Both the position numbers and the translations under genes were made by a program. From assembly GCA_023444705.1 (NCBI GenBank), contig JAEXMB010000042.1:1-44893 (forward strand): a stretch of 44,893 nucleotides of DNA, read 5' to 3'. Each line of letters starts with the position of its first letter. The first letter of the stretch is position 1. This stretch comes from Pseudomonadota bacterium. GTDB taxonomy: Bacteria > Pseudomonadota > Alphaproteobacteria > Micavibrionales > UBA2020. The notes under the pieces are model-generated. The model searched no databases, was not told the DNA's origin, and saw nothing but the letters and a program-made list of their open reading frames with translations. Positions 16,940 to 25,861 of the stretch are shown piece after piece.

Positions 16940-17866
16940 TTATTCCTTCATGCGCGCGCGTTCGCGTTCGCGCAGGGCCGCTTCTGCCGTCTGCCAGACA
17001 AGGCTGTCCAACACCCAGTTCGGGCGAATGCCGCCGTAAACCTGCGCCAGATGTTCCATGACCTTGCGTTTTTGTTCAACCGACAGGCCGGGCTTGAACT
17101 GGCTGGAATGAATGCCTTGCGTGATAAAGGCTGTGTCGACATCGACCGCCATCGCGCCCGCAACATCGTGCTGCATGGAATCGCCGATCATGAGGATGCG
17201 CGACGGAATGACGCCATCAAACAGGCCAAGGCAGTGGCGGAAGATCGTCTTGTGCGGCTTGCCGATCAGATGCGCCATGCCGCCAAGCTCGTGATAGCGT
17301 TTGGCGACAGCACCGGGGCCGAGCGCGCGCTCGTGACCATACACCGTGACCATGTCGGGGTTGGCGCAGATGGCCGGCAGGCGCTTGATGACCGCGCGCT
17401 TGAAAACGGGATCGAGGTCTTCAAGCTTGTTGTTGGTCGAGTCAAAACCCGTAATCAGGATGAACTGCGCTTCTTCGATGTCATGCACGCGCTCGATCGG
17501 CAGGCCGTCGAGCAGCGCAAAATCGTCGGGGCGCGAGATCAGATAGCACTTGTTGCCCAGCCCCTTGAAGGGCGGATCTTTTTGCTCTTTCAGGCCCTGC
17601 CAGGTGACTTCACCCGCGGTGACAACTTCCTTGTACATCGTCGGCTTGATGCCGAGCTTCTTCAAACGCTCGACGTTGTCGTCCGATCGCTTGGCAGAGT
17701 TCGACAGGATGATGACCTGCTTCTTGCGCTGCTTGAGGTGGTTGAGCGTATCGATCACGCCGTCATAGGCCGCAACACCGTTATGCAGCACGCCCCACTG
17801 GTCCATGATGAATCCATCATAGCTATCCATGAGTTCGTACAGTCCCTGGCTGAACATCGTCGTCAT
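16940..17866 (-). CDS. HAD-superfamily class IIA hydrolase (TIGR01459 type)
   Basis: A 308-residue cytoplasmic HAD phosphatase of subfamily IIA, the group with NagD and phosphoglycolate phosphatases; its wording fits the alphaproteobacterial TIGR01459 family. Motif I is MDQWGVLHNG, with Asp22 as nucleophile, and Trp replaces the usual second aspartate region as in this family. Motif II is ILSNSAKR (about 53-60), and motifs III/IV appear as GKPHKTIF and MIGDSMQHDVAGA (about 220-232). The cap domain lies between. It ends a two-gene minus-strand unit with the HIT gene 3 bp upstream. The substrate is unknown. Confidence 0.88.
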   Translation of the reverse strand: MTTMFSQGLYELMDSYDGFIMDQWGVLHNGVAAYDGVIDTLNHLKQRKKQVIILSNSAKRSDDNVERLKKLGIKPTMYKEVVTAGEVTWQGLKEQKDPPFKGLGNKCYLISRPDDFALLDGLPIERVHDIEEAQFILITGFDSTNNKLEDLDPVFKRAVIKRLPAICANPDMVTVYGHERALGPGAVAKRYHELGGMAHLIGKPHKTIFRHCLGLFDGVIPSRILMIGDSMQHDVAGAMAVDVDTAFITQGIHSSQFKPGLSVEQKRKVMEHLAQVYGGIRPNWVLDSLVWQTAEAALRERERARMKE

Positions 17867-17869
17867 CGG

Positions 17870-18289
17870 TCAGGTATCCTCCGTGGTGCAGGCGTCTTTC
17901 AGCAGGGCCAAGCGCTGCTCTAACTCCTTGTCATTATATGGGATTTCATCGCCCTGTACAGCCCAGACAGGCCTGGGCCAGGCGGGATCGTCTTCAAAGC
18001 GCGCAAAGACATGCACATGCAGTTGCGCCACCATGTTGCCAAGCGCCGCCGTGTTGATTTTTGCCGGAGTGAAGATCTTTTGCAGGATTTTGCCCGCACG
18101 CGCGATTTCATGCGCCAGTTGCGCCTGCTCCTGCGCACTCAGATCAAATATTTCCCGAATACCGTCACGGCGCGGCACAAGGTAGAGCCACGGATAGGTG
18201 CTGTCATTGCGCAGGCCCACATAGCACAACGGCCAGTCGGTGATGTGGAATGAACTGTCTTTCAGGCGGTGGTCGAGCGTATAGGTCAT
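17870..18289 (-). CDS. HIT-domain protein
   Basis: A 139-residue histidine-triad hydrolase or transferase. The start MTYTLDHRL at 18289 has GGGAGA just upstream; the frame stays open further, but that part shows no conservation. The active-site string is QLHVH at residues 89-93: Gln takes the place of the first triad His while the nucleophile position His91 and His93 remain, a form common in this proteobacterial subfamily. It is followed by ARFEDDPAWP, also typical. It is separated by 3 bp from the HAD gene and divergent from the MBL gene. It likely acts on a nucleotide conjugate; the substrate is unknown. Confidence 0.88.
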   Translation of the reverse strand: MTYTLDHRLKDSSFHITDWPLCYVGLRNDSTYPWLYLVPRRDGIREIFDLSAQEQAQLAHEIARAGKILQKIFTPAKINTAALGNMVAQLHVHVFARFEDDPAWPRPVWAVQGDEIPYNDKELEQRLALLKDACTTEDT

Positions 18290-18376
18290 GAAATCTCCCA
18301 GAGGTCGTTTGCCAAATGTAGCAAAAAGACCCATAGTCATTGAAGCGTCTTGACGCCAACTTATAGAAAACCGGAC

Positions 18377-19420
18377 ATGACACAGACCAGCTCTCCACGC
18401 CCTTTCCTTGACCACACGCCCGCCGATGGTAGCCTGACTCGCCTGATGGACGGCATCGAATGGCTGCGCCTGCCGCTGCCTTTTGCGCTCAACCACGTCA
18501 ATATCTGGCTGCTGGGCGATGGCAACGATGTGGCGGCGGTCGATGCCGGCTTCCCCCTGCCCGAAAACAGGCAGGCATGGCAGGCCGCACTCAGCACCCG
18601 TGTTTTAAGCGATATTTTCATTACCCATTGCCATCCCGATCATCTGGGGCTGGGTGGCTGGCTATCGGCGCAATTTCCCGCTACACCCGTCTATATCACC
18701 GCGCGCGAGGAAAAACTGGCCCGCGCACTGTGTGACGACGCTACCCTCGCATCATGGCTGCCTGTGCATGTCAGCGCCTATCAGGCCGCAGGACTGGATG
18801 ACGCGCGCATGCAGGCGATGTTCAAACGCATGGGCGGCTACAAGCTGGTCGTCGCCCCCCTGCCCGCCGCTTTCCGTACCATCAAGGACAGCGACAGCGT
18901 CACGCTTGGCGGGCGCAACTGGACGGTCATCGAAGGCTTTGGCCATAGCCCCGAACATGCAAGCCTTTATTGCGCGGCCGATGATATTTTCATCGCGGGT
19001 GACATGGTATTGCCCTATATCAGCCCCAATATCAGCCTCAGCCCGCGCGACAGCGTCGATGCCGATCCGCTGGCGGGTTACCTCGACAGCCTGGCACGCA
19101 TCAAGGCGCAGGTCCCCGATACCGCACTGGTACTGCCCAGCCACGGTGTGCCGTTTCATGGCCTGCATGCGCGCATTGATACGCTGACGGTGCATCACCA
19201 CGAACGGTGTGCAGAAATTGCCGATATCCTGCGTCAGCAGGCGCTCAGCGGTGTTGAATTGATGGAAAAGCTTTTTTCCAAGCGTGCGTTCGATCCCAAT
19301 ACGCTGTTTTTCGCGCTGGGCGAAACGATGGCGCATGTCCGCTATATGCAACAGCGTGGCGAGATCGGCATGGACGCAACGGCGCAGGACGGAATTATCC
19401 GCTACACCCCGCCCGTCTAG
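18377..19420 (+). CDS. Metallo-beta-lactamase-fold hydrolase
   Basis: A 347-residue MBL-fold protein. The start is the ATG at 18377; a TTG in frame at 18350 is less likely. The zinc site is THCHPDHLG (His84, His86, Asp88, His89), followed by GHSPEHA near 200 and a metal-bridging Asp in FIAGDMVLP near 217. The C-terminal about 80 residues form an extra helical domain, as in LACTB2-like or YflN-like hydrolases. There is no signal peptide. The stop overlaps the convergent MBL gene by 4 bp. The family is sure; the substrate is not known. Confidence 0.88.
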   Translation: MTQTSSPRPFLDHTPADGSLTRLMDGIEWLRLPLPFALNHVNIWLLGDGNDVAAVDAGFPLPENRQAWQAALSTRVLSDIFITHCHPDHLGLGGWLSAQFPATPVYITAREEKLARALCDDATLASWLPVHVSAYQAAGLDDARMQAMFKRMGGYKLVVAPLPAAFRTIKDSDSVTLGGRNWTVIEGFGHSPEHASLYCAADDIFIAGDMVLPYISPNISLSPRDSVDADPLAGYLDSLARIKAQVPDTALVLPSHGVPFHGLHARIDTLTVHHHERCAEIADILRQQALSGVELMEKLFSKRAFDPNTLFFALGETMAHVRYMQQRGEIGMDATAQDGIIRYTPPV

Positions 19421-20187
19421 GCTTCGACGACCAGCCCGTCATAGGCCGGACGGATATGCGGGGGCAGTTCCTCGCACATGGTCTTGTAATCCATATGCGT
19501 GGTCAGCACAGTAACATAGGTCATCTCTGGCTTGAGGCGTTCGACCCATTTATAAATGCTTTTGAACGTTGCGTGAGTCAGCGTCTTTTCGCGGTGATAA
19601 CCGCTGGCATCGACGATCCACGTCTTGATGCCTTCAAGCGCCTGCAGGGATTGTTCGTTGAGATCCGCCATATCGACGCTGTAGGCCACGTCACCAAAAC
19701 GATACCCCAGCGATTTCATCACCGTGTGGTCCTGCTCGAAAATATCAATATCAATGTCGCCGATGCGCGTCGCGCCATAGCGCGGCAGGACATGCGGCGT
19801 GCCAAAGGCCGAATAATAAGCGGCGTTTTGCACCTTGAAGATATACGGCCAGCGGCGTGCAACCTCGTCGATCGTTTCCTGATCGCCGTAGACGTCGATT
19901 GGCTTGTTATTATTGAGCGCCAGCGCGCGCAGGTCGTCCATGCCGTTGATATGGTCGGAATGGCTGTGCGTGAGCAAAACTGCGTCGAGATGGCTGATGT
20001 TGAAATCGTTGAGTTGCTGGCGCAGGTCGGGTGTCGCGTCGATCATAATGCGCGTGGTGGCACTTTCGGCCAGTAAACAGGCGCGGTGGCGGCGGTTGCG
20101 CGGCTCGGCGGGATCACAACTGCCCCAGAAGCCACCCGCAGCGGGCGTGCCAAACGACGATGCGGAGCCAAGTACGGTAAATTTCAT
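19417..20187 (-). CDS. PhnP-like MBL-fold hydrolase
   Basis: A 256-residue member of the PhnP/RNase Z-like branch of the metallo-beta-lactamase fold. The N-terminal glycine block GSASSFGTP is followed by GSCDPAEPRNRRHR, a hallmark of the alphaproteobacterial members found beside tatD and metG. The metal site is THSHSDH (73-79) and the downstream His is in EQDHTVMKSLGYRFGD. It is likely a phosphodiesterase, by analogy with PhnP; the substrate is not established. It overlaps tatD by 4 bp (20184-20187), so it is coupled and last in the long minus-strand cluster. Confidence 0.9.
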   Translation of the reverse strand: MKFTVLGSASSFGTPAAGGFWGSCDPAEPRNRRHRACLLAESATTRIMIDATPDLRQQLNDFNISHLDAVLLTHSHSDHINGMDDLRALALNNNKPIDVYGDQETIDEVARRWPYIFKVQNAAYYSAFGTPHVLPRYGATRIGDIDIDIFEQDHTVMKSLGYRFGDVAYSVDMADLNEQSLQALEGIKTWIVDASGYHREKTLTHATFKSIYKWVERLKPEMTYVTVLTTHMDYKTMCEELPPHIRPAYDGLVVEA

Positions 20188-20969
20188 CGCGGCACCTTGT
20201 CGAACAGCGTGTAAAAATTCTGCGTCGTCTGCGCGGCGATGGCTGCGTAATCGACACCTTTGACATCGGCCAGCACCTTGGCGGTTTCCACCACATAGGA
20301 CGGCTCGTTGCGCTTGCCGCGGTAGGGCATGGGCGCCAGATAGGGGCTGTCGGTTTCCACAAGCAATCTGTCCATCGGCACGGTTTTGGCGATGTCACGC
20401 AGGTCTTGCGATTTTTTGAAGGTCAGGATGCCCGACAGCGAGATATAAAAGCCGATGTCAAGCGCCTGATCGGCCAGCCATTGCGTGCCGGTAAAGCAGT
20501 GCATCACGCCGCGCACCTTGCCCTGCCCCACGTCGCGCAGCAGGCGCATGGTGTCTTCCTCGGCATCGCGGGTATGGATGATGAGCGGCAGGCCGGTTTC
20601 AAGTGCCGCTTCAATATGGCGGGTAAAGACCTGATACTGCAATTCCTTTGGCGAGAAGTCGTAATAGTAATCAAGCCCCGTTTCACCAAGGGCCACGATC
20701 TTGCTGCTCTGGCGGCTGCGCGCGACGATGTCGGCGGTGGTCAGCGCGACTTCGTCCGGCAGGCTTGATTGATGCGGGTGCGTGCCGATACTGCAATTGA
20801 TGAAATCGAACTGCTCGGCAATCGCAAGGATCGGCGCGAATTTTTGAATCTCGCAACAGATGGTGAGCATACGGTCAACCCCTGCCGCGCGCGCGCGTTC
20901 AATGACGTTCGCAATGCCTTCGGCGGCGAAGTCTTCGAAATCCAGATGGCAGTGGCTGTCAATCAACAT
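20184..20969 (-). CDS. tatD: TatD family metal-dependent hydrolase (DNase)
   Basis: A 261-residue TIM-barrel metallo-hydrolase, the TatD/YcfH family with 3'-5' exonuclease activity in characterised members. The metal ligands begin with HCHLD (6-10), followed by GETGLDYY near 96-103, the IIHTRDAEEDT block near 130, HCFTGT near 157 and VETDSPYLAP near 205, giving a complete site. It starts 12 bp after the metG stop and overlaps the MBL gene by 4 bp. This order next to metG is widely conserved. Confidence 0.95.
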   Translation of the reverse strand: MLIDSHCHLDFEDFAAEGIANVIERARAAGVDRMLTICCEIQKFAPILAIAEQFDFINCSIGTHPHQSSLPDEVALTTADIVARSRQSSKIVALGETGLDYYYDFSPKELQYQVFTRHIEAALETGLPLIIHTRDAEEDTMRLLRDVGQGKVRGVMHCFTGTQWLADQALDIGFYISLSGILTFKKSQDLRDIAKTVPMDRLLVETDSPYLAPMPYRGKRNEPSYVVETAKVLADVKGVDYAAIAAQTTQNFYTLFDKVPR

Positions 20970-20981
20970 GGCTGGGTACTT

Positions 20982-22532
20982 TTATGCCGCTGCCTCGACG
21001 ATGCGCGGGAAGACACCGCTGGGCGCGGGCAATTCAATACCGGGCTTGAGGCTGTGCAGCGCCCCGATATGCGCGAAGTCGCGGGCATCCGCCGCAACCG
21101 CCAGCTGGTCAAGCATACGACCCGCCGCATCGGGGCAGAAGGGTTGCAGGACGATAGCAATGTTGCGGATCGCCTCGGCCAGTACGTACAAGACAGTTTG
21201 CATGCGCGCGGTGTCGGTTTTCTTGAGCGTCCACGGCGCTTGCGCATCGATATAAATATTGGCGGCGTTGGCGGCCTGCACGATGACCTCGATCGCCTTG
21301 CTGAATTGCAGGCGGTCGAATTCGCCGCGCACGGCCAGCAGCATATCCTGCCCGCATTGTTTGAGCAGTTCATGGTCTGCGTCTTCCAGCACACCGGCCT
21401 GGGGTACCTTGCCTTCGCAGTTTTTGGCGATCTGGCTCAGCGTGCGCTGGCAGAGGTTGCCGATGGTATTGGCAAGTTCGGCATTGATGCGGATGGTGAT
21501 GCTTTTTTGCGAGAAGTCGCCGTCGTTGCCGAATGATACCTCGCGCAGCAGCGCATAGCGGATCTGGTCGACGCCATAGGTATCGACCATCTGTTGCGGC
21601 GACACCACGTTGCCGAGAGATTTCGACATCTTCTGCCCTTCGACCGTCCACCAGCCGTGCGCAAAGATCATCTTGGGCAGCTCCAGCCCCGCAGACATCA
21701 GGAATGCGGGCCAATAGACGGCGTGGAAGCGCAAAATATCCTTGCCCACCATATGGACGTCGGCGGGCCAGAATTTCTTGTATTGCACAGCATCCGTGTC
21801 GGGATAGCCGAGCGCGCTGATGTAGTTGGTGAGAGCATCAACCCAGACGTACATGACATGTTTGTCGTTACCGGGCACCGGCACGCCCCAGTTGAACGTC
21901 GTGCGGCTGATCGACAGATCGCGCAGGCCGGATTTGACGAAGCTAATGACCTCGTTGCGGCGCGATGCGGGCTGAATGAAATCAGGGTTCTTGTCGTAGA
22001 ATTCAAGCAAGCGGTCCTGCCATGCGGACAGCTTGAAGAAATAGCTTTCTTCCTCCACCCACTCGACCGGCACGTTATAGGGGCCGTACTTCTTGCCGTC
22101 GGGGCCGGTGGTGATTTCATCCTCGCCATAGAACGCTTCGTCGCGCGTGGCGTACCAGCCGCCGTAGTTGCTGAGGTAAATGTCCCCCGCCTCTTCCATC
22201 TTCTGCCAGATCGCCTGCACGGCTTTTTTGTGCGCGGGATCGGTGGTGCGGATGAACTGGTCGTTGGTCACATTGATAACGGGCAGCACGTCACGAAAGT
22301 TCACCGAGACCTGATCGGTGAAGGTTTGCGGGTCGATATTGGCTTTTTGCGCCGCCTGCATCACCTTCTGGCCGTGTTCGTCCGTGCCGGTCAGGAATTT
22401 CACGTCAAAGCCGTCCAGACGTTTGAAGCGCGCCAGCACGTCGCAGGCAATCGTCGTGTAGGCATGGCCGATATGCGGTTTGTCGTTGACGTAGTAGATC
22501 GGCGTGGTGACGTAAAAATTCGGTTTGGTCAT
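20982..22532 (-). CDS. metG: Methionyl-tRNA synthetase
   Basis: A class I synthetase charging elongator and initiator tRNA-Met. The start MTKPNFYVTTPIYYVN at 22532 is set by family conservation; the frame continues upstream across part of holB but without homology. The protein is 516 residues, the short form without the C-terminal EMAP-type tRNA-binding domain. HIGH is present as HIGHAY (about 20-25) and KMSKS as KMSKSLGN (about 300). I see no knuckle cysteines between them, which fits the zinc-free class found in many alphaproteobacteria. It lies 20 bp after holB in the same direction. Confidence 0.97.
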   Translation of the reverse strand: MTKPNFYVTTPIYYVNDKPHIGHAYTTIACDVLARFKRLDGFDVKFLTGTDEHGQKVMQAAQKANIDPQTFTDQVSVNFRDVLPVINVTNDQFIRTTDPAHKKAVQAIWQKMEEAGDIYLSNYGGWYATRDEAFYGEDEITTGPDGKKYGPYNVPVEWVEEESYFFKLSAWQDRLLEFYDKNPDFIQPASRRNEVISFVKSGLRDLSISRTTFNWGVPVPGNDKHVMYVWVDALTNYISALGYPDTDAVQYKKFWPADVHMVGKDILRFHAVYWPAFLMSAGLELPKMIFAHGWWTVEGQKMSKSLGNVVSPQQMVDTYGVDQIRYALLREVSFGNDGDFSQKSITIRINAELANTIGNLCQRTLSQIAKNCEGKVPQAGVLEDADHELLKQCGQDMLLAVRGEFDRLQFSKAIEVIVQAANAANIYIDAQAPWTLKKTDTARMQTVLYVLAEAIRNIAIVLQPFCPDAAGRMLDQLAVAADARDFAHIGALHSLKPGIELPAPSGVFPRIVEAAA

Positions 22533-22551
22533 AGCAGTGGTATCTTTCTTT

Positions 22552-23730
22552 CTAGACGGCAAGCGCCTGATGGTCGGGGTTTTGCAAGACCATGAAGGCG
22601 CTGATGATGGTTTGGCGTTTGTCGAGGTTAAAACGCACGCAGGCGCTAAACAGCTGGCGCAGCTTGTCGCCCGCCTGCAAAAAATGCCCCGGCGCGAAGG
22701 ACGACTGCCACATGACGAACAGTGCGCTGTCGCCCGGCAGGATATCGGCGGGGGCATGTCCGCGCGCGGCGGCGCGGGTGATGTGGTCGCACCAGCCGGT
22801 CATGATCTCCTCGGTCAGGGCGAAGACGTCCTCGCTGCCGCGGCCGAGCTTGTCGGCGATTTCATGCACCTGCACCATGTCGATCTGCGGCATGTTCTGC
22901 GCCACGGCCAGCAGGCTCTTGTAAACAGTAATGCCGTCGTCGGCGTAGAACTGTTGCGCCTTGCCGATACTGCCGGCACCGATACGCAACAAAATGGATT
23001 TTTCCTGAATGGAGAGCGACGGATGGCTGCGCAACAACAGTTTTTCAACCGTGGCGTCGCCAAGCGGCTTGAGATGCACCATGCGGCAACGCGAGCGGAT
23101 GGTCGGCAGGAACGCGCCCGGCTGTGTGGTGGTCAGGATCAGCAGCGCCTTTGAGGGCGGCTCTTCCAAAATCTTGAGCAATGCGTTTTGCGAGGTCGCG
23201 TTGAGGTCTTCCGCACCGTCGACGATCACCACGCGCCAGCCGCCCTCGGCGGCGGTCTTGCGCAAAAACGGCGCGATGCTGCGCGCGTCTTCGGCAGAAA
23301 TGTTCTTTTTCAGCTTGCCTTTTTTCTCGTCAAAGGCGCGCTCGATCACCAGCAGGTCGGCATGACCGCCAGAGGCCACACGCGAGAAAACCGCATGTTT
23401 GCTGTCAACCGCCAGCGTTTCAGGTGCCGCAGGCGCACCGAACAGGCTGTCACCCTCGCTGCCTTGCGACAGCACAAAACGCGCAAGGCGGTAAGCCAGT
23501 GTCGCCTTGCCGATGCCCGCAGGCCCCGCAAGAATAATCGCATGGGGCATGCGGCCCGCGTTGAAGTCGGCGAGCAACTGCGCCTCGACAGCCTCGTGCC
23601 CGAACAGGTCGGCATTGCCGCGCGGGCCGACAGGCTCGCCGCTTGCGGCAACGGCTTCGACCTCATCGAGTGCTGCATCAGCCATCGTGTCAAAATCGTC
23701 TTCGTCCATGTCGGAAAACAGGCCGCTCAT
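22552..23730 (-). CDS. holB: DNA polymerase III subunit delta-prime
   Basis: Clamp-loader subunit delta', an AAA+ protein of about 392 residues that helps open the sliding clamp. The start at 23730 (MSGLFSDMDED) overlaps the tmk stop as ATGA; an alternative ATG lies two codons upstream. After an acidic N-terminal extension of about 35 residues come GHEAVEAQLL and the P-loop AGPAGIGKATLAYR (about 69-82), followed by the sensor-type stretch EDLNATSQNALLKILEEPP (about 178) and the TIRSRCR arginine block. The Walker A is better kept than in E. coli delta'. The tmk-holB pair is conserved in proteobacteria. Confidence 0.93.
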   Translation of the reverse strand: MSGLFSDMDEDDFDTMADAALDEVEAVAASGEPVGPRGNADLFGHEAVEAQLLADFNAGRMPHAIILAGPAGIGKATLAYRLARFVLSQGSEGDSLFGAPAAPETLAVDSKHAVFSRVASGGHADLLVIERAFDEKKGKLKKNISAEDARSIAPFLRKTAAEGGWRVVIVDGAEDLNATSQNALLKILEEPPSKALLILTTTQPGAFLPTIRSRCRMVHLKPLGDATVEKLLLRSHPSLSIQEKSILLRIGAGSIGKAQQFYADDGITVYKSLLAVAQNMPQIDMVQVHEIADKLGRGSEDVFALTEEIMTGWCDHITRAAARGHAPADILPGDSALFVMWQSSFAPGHFLQAGDKLRQLFSACVRFNLDKRQTIISAFMVLQNPDHQALAV

Positions 23731-24434
23731 GCGCATGACCTACTGGCGGCACAGCGCGCACCAAAGCGGCGTTCGATTTCCGCCATCACCTGCGCCGTCA
23801 CGTCATCCATCGACTGGCTGGCATCGACCAGCACGCAGCGTTGCGGCTCTTCGCGCGCGATGGCAAGGAACCCTTCGCGCAAGCGGGTGTGAAATGGCAA
23901 TCCCATGCGCTCGTAGCGGTCTTCGGTCCTCTCCGCCGTCGCAACAGCGGCGGCTTTCTGGCGGCCAGAACGCGCCAGCCCTTCGGCGGGATCAATGTCG
24001 AAAATAAACGTCAGGTCCGGGGTACGATCCCCCGCGATCAGACGGTAGACCTGATCGATGACGGCGCGGTCGATGCCCATCCCCGCCCCCTGAAAGGCGC
24101 GGCTTGAATCAACAAAACGGTCCGACACCACCCACTGCCCCTGCGCCAGTGCAGGTTCGATCAGGTTTTGCAAATGCTCGCGGCGTGCCGCCATGAGCAG
24201 CAGTACCTCGGTCAGCGGATCGAAGGTGCCGCTGTCACGTTGCAAAAGCAGATTGCGGATACGCTCGGCCTGCGGCGTGCCGCCGGGCTCGCGCGTGGCA
24301 ACGACGGACAGGCCGCGCGCGGACAGGGCCGCCACAAGCCGTTTGACTTGTGTGCTTTTGCCAGTGCCGTCACCACCTTCAAAGGTGATGAAAACGCCGG
24401 GCGTGCCCTGCTTGTGCGCGGTATCTGCCGTCAT
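23727..24434 (-). CDS. tmk: Thymidylate kinase
   Basis: A 235-residue dTMP kinase making dTDP for DNA synthesis. The P-loop is EGGDGTGKST (about 19-28), then TREPGGTPQAE, and the DRFVDSSRAFQGAG block holds the dTMP-binding Arg and Ser. The LID region follows after DIDPAEGL. It is slightly longer than E. coli Tmk because of N- and C-terminal extensions; the last residues (RCAASRSCA) look unconserved. It is coupled to holB by a 4-bp overlap and lies 14 bp after the carboxypeptidase gene. Confidence 0.96.
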   Translation of the reverse strand: MTADTAHKQGTPGVFITFEGGDGTGKSTQVKRLVAALSARGLSVVATREPGGTPQAERIRNLLLQRDSGTFDPLTEVLLLMAARREHLQNLIEPALAQGQWVVSDRFVDSSRAFQGAGMGIDRAVIDQVYRLIAGDRTPDLTFIFDIDPAEGLARSGRQKAAAVATAERTEDRYERMGLPFHTRLREGFLAIAREEPQRCVLVDASQSMDDVTAQVMAEIERRFGARCAASRSCA

Positions 24435-24448
24435 TGCCGGTTCTTTCG

Positions 24449-25801
24449 TTACTCGACCGGTGCGGTTTCTTCGGTTTCGGGTGCAACACCTTCGGCTTCA
24501 GGTGCAGGTGCGGCCACAACAGGGGCGGCAGCGGCAGGTGCCTCGGTCGCTACAGGCGCCTCATCCGCAACAACCTCGTCAGCCGCGACATCGGGGCCGC
24601 CGCCAACAAGGTTGGACAGGCGTGCGCCGATACGGCCAAAGAAGCCGACACGGTTCACATCCTCGCCAGCCAGCAGGTTGACATCCTGCTGTTTGCCGTC
24701 AGGCATGGTGACCTGCACCACGCCAAGGTTGTCGCCTTTTTTAACCGGCGCATGCACGGGCGCATCGATGATGACGTTGACGCCAACCTGACCGCCGCCG
24801 ATGCGGGGCAACAGCGCCTTGACGTCTTTTTCAGCCACGGCCATGACATCGGCACGGTCGCCCAGCCAGACAGGCACGCGCGCGGCTTGCTGGCCTTGCG
24901 CAAAGATGGTCTTCAGCTCGAAATTGCGGAAGGCCCATTCCATGATGCGCACGCCTTCGTCCGAGCGGCTTTTCATGCTGTCGAGACCGTTGATGACCAT
25001 GATAACGCGGCGGCCGTCACGCTGAGCAGAGCCGATCAGGCCAAAGCCCGCTTCTTCGGTGTGGCCGGTCTTCATGCCATCGGCACCCGGCAGGCGGCCC
25101 AGCAGCGGGTCGCGGTTTTGCTGGGTGATGTTGTTGTAGGAAAACTCGCGCTCGCCGAAGTAGTGATAGAATTCGGGGAATTCGGTCACGACGCGATAGG
25201 CCAGCACAGCCAGATCGTGCGCGGTCGAGTGGTGGTTGGGATCGGGCCAGCCGCTTGCGTTGGCGAAGTTGCTGTTGGTCATGCCGATTTCCTTGGCGCG
25301 CGCGGTCATGACGCGGGCGAAGTCTTCTTCTGTTCCGCCCACACCTTCGGCCAGCGCGACAGCGGCGTCGTTACCGGACTGGATCGCGACACCGCGGATC
25401 AGGTCTTCGACCGATACCTGCGTGCCGACCTGAATGAACATCTTCGATCCGCCCATCTTCCATGCGCGCTCGCTGACGGTGAATTTGTCGGTCAGGCTGA
25501 TACGGCCCTGCTTGATGGCGTCAAAGACCATGTAAAGGGTCATGACCTTGCTCATCGATGCGGTCGGCATCGGCGTGTTGGCGTCTTTGTCCAGCAGCAC
25601 GGTACCGGTCGAAGCGTCGATCACGACAGCTTGCTTGGCGATGGTGTTAAACCCTTCCTCGCCCGACATCGCGGGCGCGACAGTCGATACCACTTGCGAC
25701 AATTGCTGGGGCGCCGGATCGCCTGCGGGCACGAAGCCCAGCGTCATTACCACTACGGCGGCCAACAGCAGCACGCCAATGATCGGCATAATCTTGTTCA
25801 T
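24449..25801 (-). CDS. dacA: D-alanyl-D-alanine carboxypeptidase (PBP5/6 type)
   Basis: A 450-residue penicillin-binding protein that trims the terminal D-Ala of peptidoglycan pentapeptides in the periplasm. Residues 5-24 are a signal peptide or anchor. The active-site motifs are SMSK (Ser82, Lys85), SGN (142-144) and KTG (244-246), all intact and correctly spaced. The PBP5_C beta domain follows (about 275-385). The last about 65 residues are a low-complexity Ala/Pro/Glu/Val acidic tail instead of the usual C-terminal amphipathic membrane helix. It sits between rlpA and tmk on one strand, with 60 bp to rlpA. Confidence 0.94.
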   Translation of the reverse strand: MNKIMPIIGVLLLAAVVVMTLGFVPAGDPAPQQLSQVVSTVAPAMSGEEGFNTIAKQAVVIDASTGTVLLDKDANTPMPTASMSKVMTLYMVFDAIKQGRISLTDKFTVSERAWKMGGSKMFIQVGTQVSVEDLIRGVAIQSGNDAAVALAEGVGGTEEDFARVMTARAKEIGMTNSNFANASGWPDPNHHSTAHDLAVLAYRVVTEFPEFYHYFGEREFSYNNITQQNRDPLLGRLPGADGMKTGHTEEAGFGLIGSAQRDGRRVIMVINGLDSMKSRSDEGVRIMEWAFRNFELKTIFAQGQQAARVPVWLGDRADVMAVAEKDVKALLPRIGGGQVGVNVIIDAPVHAPVKKGDNLGVVQVTMPDGKQQDVNLLAGEDVNRVGFFGRIGARLSNLVGGGPDVAADEVVADEAPVATEAPAAAAPVVAAPAPEAEGVAPETEETAPVE

Positions 25802-25861
25802 TACAGTTCCTCGTTTCTCTCGTCGGTGGGTGAACGGTTTTTATCGGGTTAACATGAAGCG

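Noticed and set aside
22533..22757. N-terminal extension of metG of 75 codons
   Set aside because: It overlaps the holB 3' end in another frame, has no homology, and the family start is at 22532.
24434..25852. 472-codon open frame antisense to the carboxypeptidase
   Set aside because: Its composition is His/Arg/Asp-rich antisense translation, and the opposite strand carries all three PBP motifs.
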